From Bimuria novae-zelandiae CBS 107.79 (Eukaryota; Ascomycota; Dothideomycetes; Pleosporales; Didymosphaeriaceae), in contig ML976677.1 in assembly GCA_010015655.1 (NCBI GenBank), positions 181,531 to 245,530 of the forward strand: a stretch of DNA of 64,000 nucleotides. Reading direction: 5' to 3'. The position numbers and the translations under genes were made by a program. A model generated the notes under the pieces. It had not been told where the DNA came from and did no database searches. It saw only the letters and a program-made list of their open reading frames with translations. Positions 18,886-30,891 of this stretch are shown piece by piece (the first letter of the stretch is position 1; each line of letters begins with the position of its first letter).

Positions 18886-19640
18886 GGTTGGAGATGGGTA
18901 CAGGTATGTCTAAGGCGGTTGTATAACTCGTATATACTGACTGAGGAAAAGAAAGGGGAGGAGAACAGTGCAGGATTGAACTATCTATATTCCCTAGCGG
19001 AGCACAAACAGAGTTTGTTTGTCACGAAGGCCAGACTCGTGAGTAAGGGTAGCATGGTAAACGATAGAAGTGGTCAGAGGACACCTGGGTAAAGGCGGAG
19101 TGCAAAAGACTCATATATAGTAAAGGCTTTTGGGAGAGCTCGAGTTAATAATATAGTGAAGAGAAACGAACGTTGGGTATTCATTCAGACTTGTTTCTCA
19201 TGAAGACTCGACGACGAACGATCTTATAAGTTTTTCGTGGTATCTCTTCTGGCAGAGAATCTAGAAAACGCTACTGAGCACTTGCGTCGCCACTTGTGGT
19301 CGCTAAGCGTCGCTACGCTATTCCACCCCCCCCCCCCCCCCCCCCCCCCAGTTGTACATTGCAGGAATCGACCACCGCGGGGGCCTAGATATAGGTAATC
19401 TGATTGATTAATCAAACTTGATTTTTGATTTGAGGTGGATTGCTCTGATTACGCCGTAGAAACGATCAGTGACTCAAAGAAGGCAGGGTGGGAGGTGCGG
19501 TAGGACAAGGATACGACGAGGGGCCTACTCAGCCCAGGACACGACTTGGGCACCATTGGATCGTCATAGCTGGAACAGAGAGAAGTATTCCTGATGTCTG
19601 GATCGCACCACATCGAAGTGAGAGTAGCGAGGTGTGCAAA
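18886..19640. other. intergenic up to the RIP block edge
   Basis: Non-coding stretch between the disrupted gene and the AT-rich block. It holds the poly-C tract at 19326-19349. Composition shifts sharply to about 75-80 percent AT just after 19640. Confidence 0.5.
19326..19349. repeat. homopolymer tract of 24 C
   Basis: Twenty-four consecutive C on the plus strand, flanked by TTCCA and AGTTG. Such runs are rare in fungal genomes, are length-unstable and are a common place for assembly error. Confidence 0.95.
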
Positions 19641-20194
19641 ACTTAATATTCGCCTGCCTTAATATCTTCTACCTAGGCTAATTAGCTACCTCTGTTAGTA
19701 GTTTTATATATAAGGCTTAAAGGGAGAGCAGAGTTATTAGCGTATATATATACTAAAAGCGTAATTTATACGCGGTTTTTATTTAAAGTAATGCTATAAT
19801 CTCCTTCTTTTCTTATATTAATTTACTTAATATCCACTTTAATCTACTAATAATAATAATTATAAAGCCTTTATTATATATATTATAAATATGACGAGCA
19901 CCTATATAATATTAATTAATCTTATTATATAAAAGGTTAAAGTAAAAATAATATTTAACGTAGTTAACCAGCGAGCCGCCCACCTTACTAACTTTTCACG
20001 ACGCGTTACCTATTAACTATAATAGCTTAACTAACTCCTATTTAATTGTTCTATAATAAAGTAAATATCTTTTTAGCTATCTTTGTAAAAAGGGCCCAGA
20101 CTGCGGGCCACTCAATCTATCAACAGTACTAAGGCGATCCCTTAGGGAGGGAAGAGAGGGGCTGGGGCGAGGGGAATAAATAGGGTGAAAACCC

Positions 20195-20229
20195 TGACAG
20201 CGCTAGTCGAGTCATGTCTAGCGCTGTCA
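20195..20229. other. perfect 12-bp inverted repeat with 11-nt loop
   Basis: TGACAGCGCTAG at 20195-20206 pairs exactly with CTAGCGCTGTCA at 20218-20229. It sits in a GC-normal island of about 200 bases within the AT-rich block. It may be the subterminal end of an element, a MITE, or a piece too short to be hit by RIP. Confidence 0.85.
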
Positions 20230-21138
20230 TGCGCTCTCTAGGGCTATTAACAGCTTTCGTCTCACGCTTCGTGACAATCTTAGCTATTAATCGCTATTAA
20301 ATCCAGAGTGTATAAAGGGTAGTACAAACGTATAATATCCCCTAGTTAATACTACGCAATTAACGCGCTGGAATTAGTACGCAATATAATTATAAGCCTA
20401 ATTTAAAAAAGCTTATAAAGCTAGAAGAGGAGGTAATTATTAGGTATATACTTAACCTATATTTACGAGGATTTCCGCCTACTCTAGGCACTGTGCAAGA
20501 TATAGTAGATAAACTACTTACTGAGTACGGCGCTAGGCAGGTTAGGAAGAACTAGACTAAGAACTTTATTAAGTAAATAAATAACCTTACTACGCAATTT
20601 AATTAGCTATATAATTAATAAAAAAATTTATATAAGAATTCTAAGGCTATTAAGACCTAATTTAACCTTATAGCGCGTATAAAAGCTACCTATAGTATTT
20701 ATAATAAGTATACCTATAACTTAAATAAGACTAGCTTTATAATAGGCAAGATATTTTCTTAGCTTATTATTATAAGCTTAAAGAAATGAAAGAGACTAAA
20801 AACTATTTAGCTAGGTAATTATAAGTAAGTTATAATAATTTATAAAATTAATACTAGTAAGTAGGTAATCCTATTCTTTATTATATTAGCTAGCTAGTAT
20901 TACCTCTTTACTTAGTACTAGGATAATAATATACTGCGTGACTAGAGTCTTATAGTAAGTAATAATAGCTAGACTACTAATAAGCTTAAAGTAAAGTAGC
21001 TGAAGTACTTTATTAAGTATATAATAAAGCGTAGGATAGGCACGCGCTAGCTACTTATACTTAATAATTATAAAAGCTATAACTTGCTTAAATTTTTAAT
21101 AGCTTTATAAGGAGAATAATATTTATACTCTTTATATA

Positions 21139-21188
21139 GAGTCCCCCCCCCCCAGATTTGACCCAACCCCAGATTTGACCCAGCAAAA
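21139..21188. repeat. left terminal inverted repeat of element B
   Basis: About 50 bp, pairs with 22948-22995. It contains AGATTTGACCCA twice in tandem. Confidence 0.9.
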
Positions 21189-22947
21189 GCACGCGACGCG
21201 CATGCATCACGCGTTATCCCCACCAATGCCTCCCTAAACACCAAAAAGACAATTAAATCGCGAAATTTAAATACAGAAGGCTTTATATACCTTTTAAAAT
21301 AAAGATTTTTCTTCTCTAAATTCTACTATAGACTTCTTTAAAGTTTCGCGACGCACCTTACACCGCAGATATTACGGCGGCTTAACGTAGTCTATAAGCC
21401 ACGAAATGGCTTAGATTTTATTAAACACGGAAGAAAAGACTCTTATATAATAGATTAAGAACTACACTATTACTAGAACTTAAATTACTTACTTAATACT
21501 AAAGGAGCTTGCCCTTCTTATACAGGCCGCACGCGTTACGCACGCGTCATAACTAGCCCCTTCTTTATAATTACTTTCTTACATTAATAATAAATAGATT
21601 ATACGTTTCTAAAAGAGGAACCTTAAAATAGAAGGGGTATTTGCTAGGTATCTTAAGCATTTACGAAAGGAAGGAGCATCCTACGCGCGTGTAGAGCGCT
21701 GGTTTAACGCAGTAGCTTTAAAAATAGAGGAGCATGCGTACCTCCCTTTAGATATATAAAACATGGATAAGTCAGGATTCGGTGTTAGTAAGGAGTAGAT
21801 TATAAAGGTATTAGTGTACCTTAATACTACTTAAAAGGACAAAGTAATTGCTAGGAAGTAAGAATAGGTTATAGATATTAAGTGTATTAATACTATAGGC
21901 GAAGCGCTAGCTCCCCTCCTAATTTTTAAAAAAAATAACATTAATATATAATAGATTAATAAGTAATTACCTCTAGGGTGGCATTTTGCTACTAGTAAGA
22001 ATAGCTAGATATTAAATAACCTGGGTCTAGAATAGCTAAAGAGAGTATTTAATCTATTAACCCGCGACAAGGCTGCGGGGCGCTAGCGTTTACTTATCGC
22101 GGATAGATATAGAAGTTATATACGCGCAGATTTTTTCGCCTACTACATAGAAAATTAAATTAATCTTTTAATTATGCCTGCTTATTACTCGCATATACTC
22201 TAACCTCTTAATCTTAGCATCTTTTTGGCGTTTAAATAGTATCACTCCTGTGAGACGCATGCGATATCCTGGCTTAGCTTATAGCGCATTCTGCGATTAG
22301 AGTGGATAGAATTGCTATCCTGCGCACGAGAGAAGGTAATATTAAAGAAAAAAATACTTAGTAGATAGCGTGCCGCTGGCTTATAGCCTACGTTACCTAT
22401 ACGCGTCCTTAGTAACCTGCCTCGCAAGTCGCCCCCGCTATTGCCTGTCTTAGCTATACTATAACAAGCGACTAATCTAGATCTCTCTCTACTACAAAGC
22501 TCTTCTTTAGAGCTAGTAGAACTACTAAGATTAAATAAGCGATTTATAGAGTCGCTTTGCGAGGATCCCGTAGTCCTTTCGCTAGTAAAACGCTACGCAG
22601 AGCGGATAACACGCCTCTATAAAATATAGAATACTATAATAGCTATTTAAGCTAAGCAAATTGTAGATTAGTCTAAGCTTTTTTAGAAGTAAAAGAAGGC
22701 TAAGAAAGGAAAAAGAGTTTAACTAGAAGGTTAATTAATCTACATAATAACGGAAGTGTTGTAGATCGCCCGCGAGGAGGAGGCGAAGCTAATAATAAAA
22801 TAAGTAAAGGGGCGCCTATAAAAGGTTATAGTACTAGAAGAAGATAGTTAGGAGGAAGCGGAAGGTTCGGATTGTTTAGTAGATAGTTTATTAGAGGGGC
22901 TGGCAAAGCGCACGCGACGCGCAATGCGATCGCGTGCGCAGAGTTAA

Positions 22948-22995
22948 TTTTGCTAGGTCAAATCTAGGGTTGGGTCAAATCTGGGGGGGAGACTC
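22948..22995. repeat. right terminal inverted repeat of element B
   Basis: Reverse complement of the left repeat with a few C/T differences (for example CTAGATTTGACCTA against CCAGATTTGACCCA), themselves of RIP type. Confidence 0.9.
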
Positions 22996-23329
22996 TATTA
23001 CTATATTTATTATACCTTTATAGCTACTTAACGTTAGTTACTTTTTGCTATTAAATAGCACGTATAGCTACTAGATTAAGAGCCTAATACGTAACTATAT
23101 TAATTATATTATAAAGCTAGAATTTCTACTAGTTATTTGCGTATCCTATAAGTAATTAATTATAAACGAGAATATTTACGCAGGCTTTTAAGACGCTAGC
23201 CTAGTCCTATATAACCTAAAGGCAGTAATATTAAAGCTTAATATAAGGCTTTATACACTAGCGCCACCTGCGCTAAAGGTTACCTTATAAAAGCTAAAAT
23301 ACTAAGTAACGCGTGTAAGATAGAGGCTT

Positions 23330-24850
23330 AATTAATATTAATTTATAATAGCATTTAAAGGTATAAGCTCTACTTTAATCTACTATAATAAAGGATTAAG
23401 TAATACTATATTAAGGGTTAAGATATTTATAATATAAATACGAATGGCTTTTTACTTAGCATTACCTCTCGCTTAAAGAGAATCTTTAATAGGCCTTTAT
23501 ACGAGAGTAAGGCTATAAGGCAAGCTATTTAAAATAGTAGTTATAAGTAAATATTACTTATAGCCTATATATACGATAATAGATCTGCCCTAGATCTAGC
23601 TCTAATCTATTAGGCTACCTCTATAGATATATAATTAAGTTAGATAGAGGACCTTAATCCTAAATACTATTAGATCTTTATTACGGTATTAGAATCTGGC
23701 TAGATAATTAATTAGATAGGTCTAGTATAGCTTTAATAGGTGTTTAATTAACTTATAAAGTTAAAAGCTGGATAATTGTATTAACTGTTAATTCTTAATA
23801 GCTATAAATCGCATAGTACTATAGATTTCATTAATTATTATACTTATAATAGGATCTTATAAGCTATCTATCTACCTTATTTAACCTATATGTTATAACC
23901 TAGATGTCTGCGTATTTAAGTCTCTATTACTAGGAGAAACTTTTTTATCCTATTTTAAAAGGTCAAAGTTAATAATATTAGGTAGTTATTAATCCTTTAG
24001 GCCATTAAGGCTACTAATATCTGCCCCCTAGATTTAATAGCTATTTTTAGTAGATTTAAATAGGCTTAGCTACTTAAGTAATAATTATAAAATAGCTTAA
24101 CTTTAGTACTTAGTATTTTAAATTAGAGAAAAATTAACTAGCTACTAAAGGCTATTATTAAAATAGGGGGTAGCAATAAGGCTAGAAAGTAAAGTTAAAC
24201 TATATACTTAAATTTTATATAAAAGTAACTTTTAAAATATGAAAATAAAGGCCTGCAAGAGACTCTAGTAAGGTAAAAAAAATACTTAAAGCTAAGCAGA
24301 CCTTTACCTCTTAATTGGCTAAATAAGTATTATAGTAAAGCTATTTTTTAATTACCTTATAGTATATAGCAGGTACGTAATTATTAATAAGAAAAAAATA
24401 CTAAAGCATAGTAATTATAGCTTTAAAAAAGTAATTAGAGGCCTGTTAAGCTAGCTAGTAACTTAAAGCAAGGCTACTTTAAAAGAAGTATATTACTTAA
24501 GTAGCTATTAGAAATACGCGCGTAAATTAGAGGGCTAATAAAGCTACTAAGTAACCCCTTAATTAATAAGCTTATAGGGCTTATTAATAACTTTAAAATT
24601 TTATTAAATTAGCTAAAAAAGGTAATAAAAAGGCTTTAGAGTCTACTATTTAATTTATTAAGAAAAAAAAACCTGCGTTAGCACTTATACGCGTTAATAA
24701 AGCTATATTTACTTTACTAACGCCCTTATCGCGCAATAGCTAAAGTATTAGAACACTAAGTAAATATTTATAATTTAAGTAGCTAGTACTTATCTAAAGG
24801 CCTAGGAGATCTTAACTCTAGAAAATCTCGTAATAATATTAATGTTAGGT
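23330..24850 (+). mobile_element. Fot1/pogo-type transposon remnant C
   Basis: A second transposase type follows element A. At about 23480-23950 the frame reads ALDLALIYQATSIDIQ, then a catalytic region LLILNSYKSHSTIDFINYY and IYLPYLTYMLQP, the DDE_1 layout (D..SH, then LP..T..LQPLD), with stops at Gln codons. The downstream 700 bases are AT-rich without a legible domain. Boundaries are approximate. Confidence 0.55.
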
Positions 24851-25162
24851 GGCTTAGTAGCTTCATATTGCTGGCCGAGCGATCGTGTTGGGGGTGTGCA
24901 TTGACTGACGCTGTGCACTGACTGGCAAGCTACGGTATTGTCTATCCTGAAGTAACACGCGTATTAAAAGACATCCCTATACATACACGTATTGGAACCG
25001 AGCCGCATACGAAAAAATAATTATCAAATTGGTATATAGCAACCGTCCTTCCATCCATCCAGCATCCATATCAATGCAACCCTACATCATACATATGCTA
25101 TAGCTAAATGCAACAGGTCGCCTCATCATATGAAACTACAACAGCACAAACGTGGACTTCAT

Positions 25163-28100
25163 CTAGAGATCTCCATTCCTTCGCTTGGCCTCTTCAAGCG
25201 CTTTGCTCAGCCTCTCCTTCCTAAGTTGCTCCTCGGTCAACTCAACATCGCCACCTTCAGGCGCCTGATCTCTCTTTGCTTTGACAACCTTGTCAATCTC
25301 CTCTCGGTCTTGGTCAAGCACTGCCTCCTTCCTCTTGAACTCTTCCCTGAGCTCAATCTCGCGCTCCTTGATCTGCTTCTCAAGCGCAGCGACCTTATCG
25401 ACTTCTTTATCCGCCTTCGCTTCTAAAAGCGCGGCTTCCAGAACGGAACTACCTAAGTCAATCTCGATGTCGTTGAGGAGCTGAAGAAGAGACTTTGATG
25501 AATCGCCCAGAGCGAGCACCGTCTCCCTCGCGGGTGTGAGAAACTTCGAAGTGTCAGGCGACACAAGTAGATCGCGGGCCGCTCCGATAATCTCTTGTAT
25601 CTCTTGCTGCTCGGTGCCCACGGCTGCGATTATCGTTGCTTCGACCATGCTCACGAACTTCTCAACGCGGCCTGCTTTCTCGTCACGAGCGCGCTGCAGA
25701 GCTTCCTTTTCGGCTGCAGCAAAGCGCTTTTCCACCTGCTTCATCTTCGTGATGTTGCCCGCCGCATAAAGGGGTTGAATCTCCGTCTTCTTGTACCGCC
25801 TGTCCCGCTCTACGATCGCTTCGACGACCTTCTCGTGCCGCTGCTCAATCGCTTCGAAGAGATCCTCCAGGAGCTTGAGACAGTCTTCGGTGATGGCTTC
25901 ATCACTGCCTTCGAAGCTTCTCACGCCTGACACTGAAGTGGCAAGAGAGCTTTCGGCCTCGACATACAGGTCCATGAGTCTTTTGATCTGCTGCTGCAAG
26001 CCGTCGTAGACCTTTTCAAAAACGTTCTCGACGTACGAGTCATATTCGTCGCGGTCTTCGTCGGCCTTGAGCTTACGCTCGTTCTCCTTCTGTTCGTCTT
26101 CGAGCACGGCAATGTCTGCATACGAGATCTCGTGCTCGTTGAAAAGCTGGTTGGTCTCTTCCTCTGACTCTTCCTGTCGTTTGCGGCGTGCTTCGTCATT
26201 CTTTTTACGGGTGAGCGAAGCGGATTTCTCCCAAGAAGCCGTCAGATCTGCAAGCGAGGTATCGACGGGGATCTCGGCAAGCTTGCTGCGGATTGCTTCC
26301 AAATGCGGATTAGGCTGGGGCACCCCGATTTTAGTGGGAAGTAGTTTTGTAAGTTTCTCCACTGGGGCTTCTTTAGGCGCTACCTTCGTAGCTAAAGCCT
26401 TCGGATGTTGCGTAAACAGAGCGGCGGGCACATCGACATCTGGGGTTGCATTGCCACCTGTGTTGGGTCTGCTGGAAGGCGAACCGGTTCCTGGAGAGGC
26501 CCCGAAGAAGACTTCGTCCTTCTTGCTTCCGTATGAGAAAGCCGGATTTAATGCCCCAGGACTGGCAGAAGATATTGACTGGCGATGCAAGTTCTGCGCG
26601 GAGTCTACCTGGGTGATACTCGGCGGTACGTACGCTTTGTATTGCGGCTGCGCTTGGGGCTCTGTCGGTGGTGATTGCATTGGCGTAGGCGTTTTGTCGA
26701 AGGAATCGTCCTGGGAACTCGTAGGCGTAAGAACAGTAGTAGATTGGCTGGAAACACTGAAAGATTGTTGAGGATGTTTGAACTCTTCGGACTTAAGCGT
26801 AGGTCGGTGTTGTACGATCGGTCTTCCGCCCGGGCTATACTGGACATCATCCTCAGGCGGTGCCGCGAGTGGCACTTGGACATTCAAACTCTTTTTATCA
26901 ATAGAGATGTTGGTGTCTCTGGGGAGTTGCGCTGATGCCTGGATGTTCTCCTCCTTGTGCTGGGCAAGCTGTGTAGATGGCGGAGGTGCGCTGTAATATT
27001 CAAGGCCGCGAGCCGTTGATTCGGTCTTGAGGAAGGCAGAGAAGACCTTGATCTTGTCCTCGACAGATGGTTCGTGTGCTTCACTTCGCAGCATCGTGAT
27101 GTATCGCTCGAGTGACCCTGCGTACCATGGGTCGAGATCCGGGATTAGACTTGCGGGCGTGGGCTTAGGTGGCTCCTTGGACTTCTCAGCCTCCAGTTGT
27201 TGTCTCAGATCAGACGCTAGGCGTTCCGCAGTCTGGTTGTTTTCGATCTGCTGTTTGAGATTGCTTATCTCGGTGTCCTTGATTTCCAACTGCTGCTTGA
27301 GATCACCCACGAAAGCGTGGCCCTGGGCTATGGTACCCTCATTCGCTTTCAGCTCCTCCCGTAGTCTGGCAATCTCGGTGTCTTTTTCCCTGATTGTGTC
27401 CTCCTTCCCTTCTCCGTCTTCCTTCAATCGCTCGATCGTGGAGTCCTTCTCCTTCGTCAGGGCATTGGAGTTGTTCTTTGCTTGCTCCGCAGTAACCTTC
27501 ATAGCTTCGATCTGTTCGGCCAACATATCCCTCTCGTACTCTGCGTGGGTCTTTGTGGTTTCGATGAGGGCCTTCAGTTGCTCGATCTCTGTGTTCAGGC
27601 CAGCCTTCTCCTTTTCGGACAAGGTCCGTAAGCGTTCCAGCGTATCGTCTTTTGCTTTGAGCTCCGCGACATGAGCAGCCTTGGTTTGTTGGTCGACTAG
27701 CGGTGCTGCCAGTTGCTGAGCAGTGTTCCAACTGTTTTCGCCCATGACCATAGAAGTATGGGGCGCGGAGGGCGGTTGATGCTGTATTTGTTGTTGGACA
27801 GGCGTATTTCGCTGAGAAGACGGCAGCGAAACCCTCAAAGGAGCAACAATAGCATCCTCCATCACGAAACCCTCTACTTGCTGTTGCGGCAGATGCAGAA
27901 CTGCCACCGGGTCGCCCATAACGAAACCTTGCTGGGACGGTTGAGCAGGCGGAACATCGCCAACTACGAAACTGTGCTGTGGCGGTTGGGAAGGCGGTCG
28001 ATGCGTCGCCATGTTTGGCGGAGGCGTAGGCTGGTAAGAATCGCGGTGTGGAATACTCTCCGTTGCCGGCTGCACAGGCGGCGTAGGCCATTCGCCTTGC

Positions 28101-29960
28101 GCCTGGGGCGGAGAAACCTGCTGCAATGGTACTTCGACGCTGTCCAGCTGCACGGCCACACCCTGTCTCCCGTCCTTCTTCGCTACGAAAAGTTCTTCGT
28201 CGTCCACCTCTTCGCCTCCACCACCGAAATGTTCCCAGTCCGACGGTCCGCCTGTCCCGAGGGCACTGAACCTGGTTGTGTCTTCTCGAGATGGAGGCGG
28301 CGGCGGTCTGGGAGACTCGGTTCGATTGCCCGCGCGCTGAGCATGTATGGCGCCTAGAGCGATGGAACTAACAGATCCAGTTCGTCCTATGCCAGCATGT
28401 CCAGAAGCGAAGCTTGTGCTGAAGCGGTGCTGTATCGGAGACACTGGCTGGCTCTGTGGACTGGGCTCGTTTACGAAGCCCGGTGGAGTCGTGCCGGTCT
28501 GTCCACTGACTGGTTTGGGAGCCTGAATTCCCTGCCCTGTCCCCGAATTCTGCGCTTGATGTCCCGGCTGCCATGCCTGCTGCTGACCACCGTATGCGCC
28601 TTGTGCACCAGCTTGCTGCGCGTAATCCTGACCCACCGGAGTCGATTGCCATTGGTTTTGCGGTTGCTGTTCGTACGGCTGAGCCAGAGCTGGCTGATCG
28701 TGAGGGTGGTCGTAACGAGGAGCAGGTTGACCAGCATATTGCACCTGCTGGGCTGGCTGACTGTATTGCGTGTGAGCATTTCCGCCATATTGTCCCTGCT
28801 GCTGAACTGGATCTTGTGTATACTGATTCTGCACAGGTTGTCCATATTGAGGCGCCTGTTGAGTAGGAGGGTATTGAGGCTGCGCATACTGCTGCGGAGG
28901 TTGCACCGTTTGTTGTCCGTACTGTACTGGGACTTGTAATGGCGCTACTCCCGGAGGCACCTGTCCATATGAATTCGGGTCCGGTGCAGGCTTTGTATAT
29001 TTGAACTTCTTTCCCCCTTGCAACGGCGCGTGCGACGCTTGTTGCCAAGCTGGTACATCGGGAGGCGGAGGGACGTATACGCCGGGCATAGGGTTCGTGT
29101 TCGAGGGCACGTACGATTGCACGCCTTGACCGGTGAGAGACGGAGGAATGTATACAGGGTTCTGTTCGTTCGGACTGAAGACGGACTGGGGAGGATGCTG
29201 TGCGACTGCGGAGGAAGGAGTGGAGTATGTTCCTGTCTGTTCAGCGCCATAGATAGATGAAGGTCTTGCGCCCGCTTGCGGGGTCTGCGAGGGTGGGAAG
29301 TAGGATCCGCCAGGCGTCTGCGATGGGGGAGGGGCTGCAACATTGCTATACGGCTGTTGTGGAGCAGCATTGGCGTGATTCCCTCCCTGCTGTCCTTGTG
29401 TCGTATATGCGGTGGGCTGTTGGGGTATCTGGTGGCCCTGCTGGGCCTGCTGGGTTCCATATCCCGTGTGTTGGCCCCAAGCCTGCGTATTTTGCTGCGG
29501 GGTGGACGCGAAAGCAGCTGGCTTCGGCGGTGGTGGAGGAGGCACGTCTTGCTGGGGAGGATAGGCGGTCGTAGGTTGGGCAGTAGCCTGTACAAATGCA
29601 GCATTAACATCTAATTTCCATTCCCTTCAGCGGTTGCGTGGCCTCGTACATGTTGTCCCTGCGCGTGCCCGCCCGGCATTGCGCCATACACCCCAGGATT
29701 GTATCCCCCCACCTGCTGTGGCGGCTGGTTCCATTGCTGTTGCGCCGGTGTCTGATTCTGGACAGGCGGTGCCCACTGATTCTGCGTTTGCGGAGGAGCG
29801 GCCGGGTGCCCTTGAGGCGCTGTAAAGGCTATCAGTTTCGTGGAGTGCAATGTAGCAGTCCGCTGTGCGCACCTCCATACGGCGGCGGTACTGGTGGAGC
29901 AAATCCGGTGGTGCTGCCAGACATCTGATATGCCGCCTGATTCTGTCCGTAGTTCTGCAT
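25163..29960 (-). CDS. 1560-aa Pro/Gln-rich protein with central and C-terminal coiled coils
   Basis: Three exons on the minus strand: 29960-29873, 29819-29650 and 29587-25163. The introns of 53 and 62 nt have GTGCGC and GTACGA donors and ACAG acceptors, and both joints keep frame. The ATG at 29960 starts MQNYGQNQAAYQMSG. Residues about 1-420 are Pro/Gln/Tyr/Gly rich (repeated QYGQ, QYAQ, PPQ), low-complexity and prion-like. Residues about 640-800 and 1150-1560 are coiled coil (EKDSTIERLKEDGEGKEDTIREKDTEI and similar). A conserved-looking core near 1120-1430 contains VDTSLADLTASWEKSASLTRKK and KKTEIQPLYAAGNITKMKQVEK, which I have seen in unnamed fungal proteins. No enzyme motif is present. 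A scaffold or granule/trafficking role is only inferred from composition. Antisense open frames over it are shadows. Confidence 0.9.
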
Positions 29961-30793
29961 TATGGCTCCCTTCTATCGTTGTGACTCCCCAATGCTGGAA
30001 GGGCGTGCTGGCAAGGCGGACGATCGCTGGTGGTCAGAGATTCACAGAGGCTGAACAGTGCAGATGAAGGCGCACAACGGGACGATACTCAGGACACAGT
30101 GATCAATACATTAAATGTACATTATCGACGAAGTGAAGAACAGGAGACAAGCTACACCACCATCGCGACATCTTATTTGTGTTCGCTGAGGCTGAGAGCT
30201 GAAGCTTGGGTGCGTGGGCACCTCGAAGAGGGATGGCGCCGCCGCCACGCGCTCCCCCACATTCAATCACGGACGCGGGCCCACCGAGCCGGCCCCTGTC
30301 CATCTCTCGCTCAACACCATGACCGCTATCACCAGATTGGCATGTCCCATCAAAAGATCCCGGTGCTTTTGAGTAACGACAATTTCGTATCGACCTGGCG
30401 AATATCCGCCAGAGCACGCGTACCTTCCTGGCCGCGCCATGTTGATTTGCTGCTTGAATGGTTGAAACGCAGACGCGGTGGATCCACATGTACCAGAGTC
30501 CATAACAATGTATTACCCTAGAATGATCGCCAATACAATGGCCGATTTTCAACTTTATGTGAGAGACAAGGTAGGTGAATGGCGGGCCGTCTCTAGCCAG
30601 ATTTCAGATCTCGGCGCACGAGGCTATCACGGCTCCTGTGACAAGTGAAATCGCAGGTTCGGCGCAAGCCTTGAGGTCGCGGTGAGAGGTTAATTATTGT
30701 GAGCTGTATAAGCGTGGTCAAGGCAGCAGCTATGGTGAGATCGTGAAGCAACAACGTTACAGCTTCACAATAACGTCAAAACTTCACCCTGTC
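29961..30793. other. intergenic, divergent promoter region
   Basis: About 830 bases between two divergent genes. Overlapping open frames on both strands at 30030-30552 lack coding character and start at non-ATG codons. No RNA gene is seen. Confidence 0.45.
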
Positions 30794-30800
30794 TATAAAA
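30794..30800 (+). promoter_or_regulatory. TATA box
   Basis: TATAAAA, 92 bases before the ATG at 30892, followed by a C/A-rich leader without ATG. A clear core promoter for the 277-aa gene. Confidence 0.65.
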
Positions 30801-30891
30801 GCACTCCCGACTCCGGCCTCATTTCTAGCAGACACAGATCGGCTCTCATCAATCTCACAAAATTCAACCCAACCCAACTGCAATCAACGCC

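Larger units (their letters stand above)
21139..22995 (+). mobile_element. Fot1/pogo-type transposon remnant B with TIRs and TA target duplication, nested in A
   Basis: The 1857-bp element is bounded by inverted repeats: left 21139-21188, right 22948-22995, both built of GAGTC, a C-run, then two tandem AGATTTGACC(C)-type units. TA dinucleotides flank it at 21137-21138 and 22996-22997. The interior encodes a RIP-mutated DDE_1 transposase: MDKSGFGV near 21763 (first Asp), LLIADRYRSY near 22090 (second Asp) and SHIL-stop-PLNLSIF near 22190, where the stop is CAA to TAA at the conserved Gln of the family's LQPLD motif. No active transposase can be made. The short tandem unit inside each TIR probably is the transposase binding site. 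Confidence 0.85.
20340..23330 (+). mobile_element. Fot1/pogo-type transposon remnant A, split by element B
   Basis: Left part 20340-21138 and right part 22996 to about 23330 together read as a DDE_1 transposase: an HTH-type N-terminus near 20440-20530 (RYILNLYLRGFPPTL), a first catalytic region at about 20690-20770 (YNLNKTSFIIGKI), then near 21040-21120 the second (LLILDNYKSYN-like), continuing on the far side at 22996 with the LQPLNV-type region and the family tail (RNYIN..IKLEFL). Reading the two halves together needs removal of element B. Gln and Trp positions are often TAA or TAG, as expected after RIP. Boundaries are approximate. Confidence 0.65.
19640..24860. mobile_element. RIP-mutated AT-rich block 1 (nested DNA transposons)
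   Basis: Very AT-rich sequence full of TA, TTA and TAA, with transposase frames legible through many TAA/TAG codons. It begins and ends abruptly within a few tens of bases, as RIP-affected repeats do. It contains at least three Fot1/pogo-type transposase remnants listed separately, plus a GC-normal island near 20090-20290. No intact gene is present. Confidence 0.9.

Noticed and set aside
26067..28939. Long plus-strand open frames (26067-26771, 27027-27674, 28397-28939) opposite the coiled-coil gene
   Set aside because: They are antisense shadows of a repetitive, Gln- and Glu-rich coding frame; they start at non-ATG codons or have Leu/Ser-rich chance composition.
30030..30552. Overlapping open frames of 149 and 163 codons on both strands
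   Set aside because: No likeness, no ATG start in context, and they lie in the divergent promoter region.
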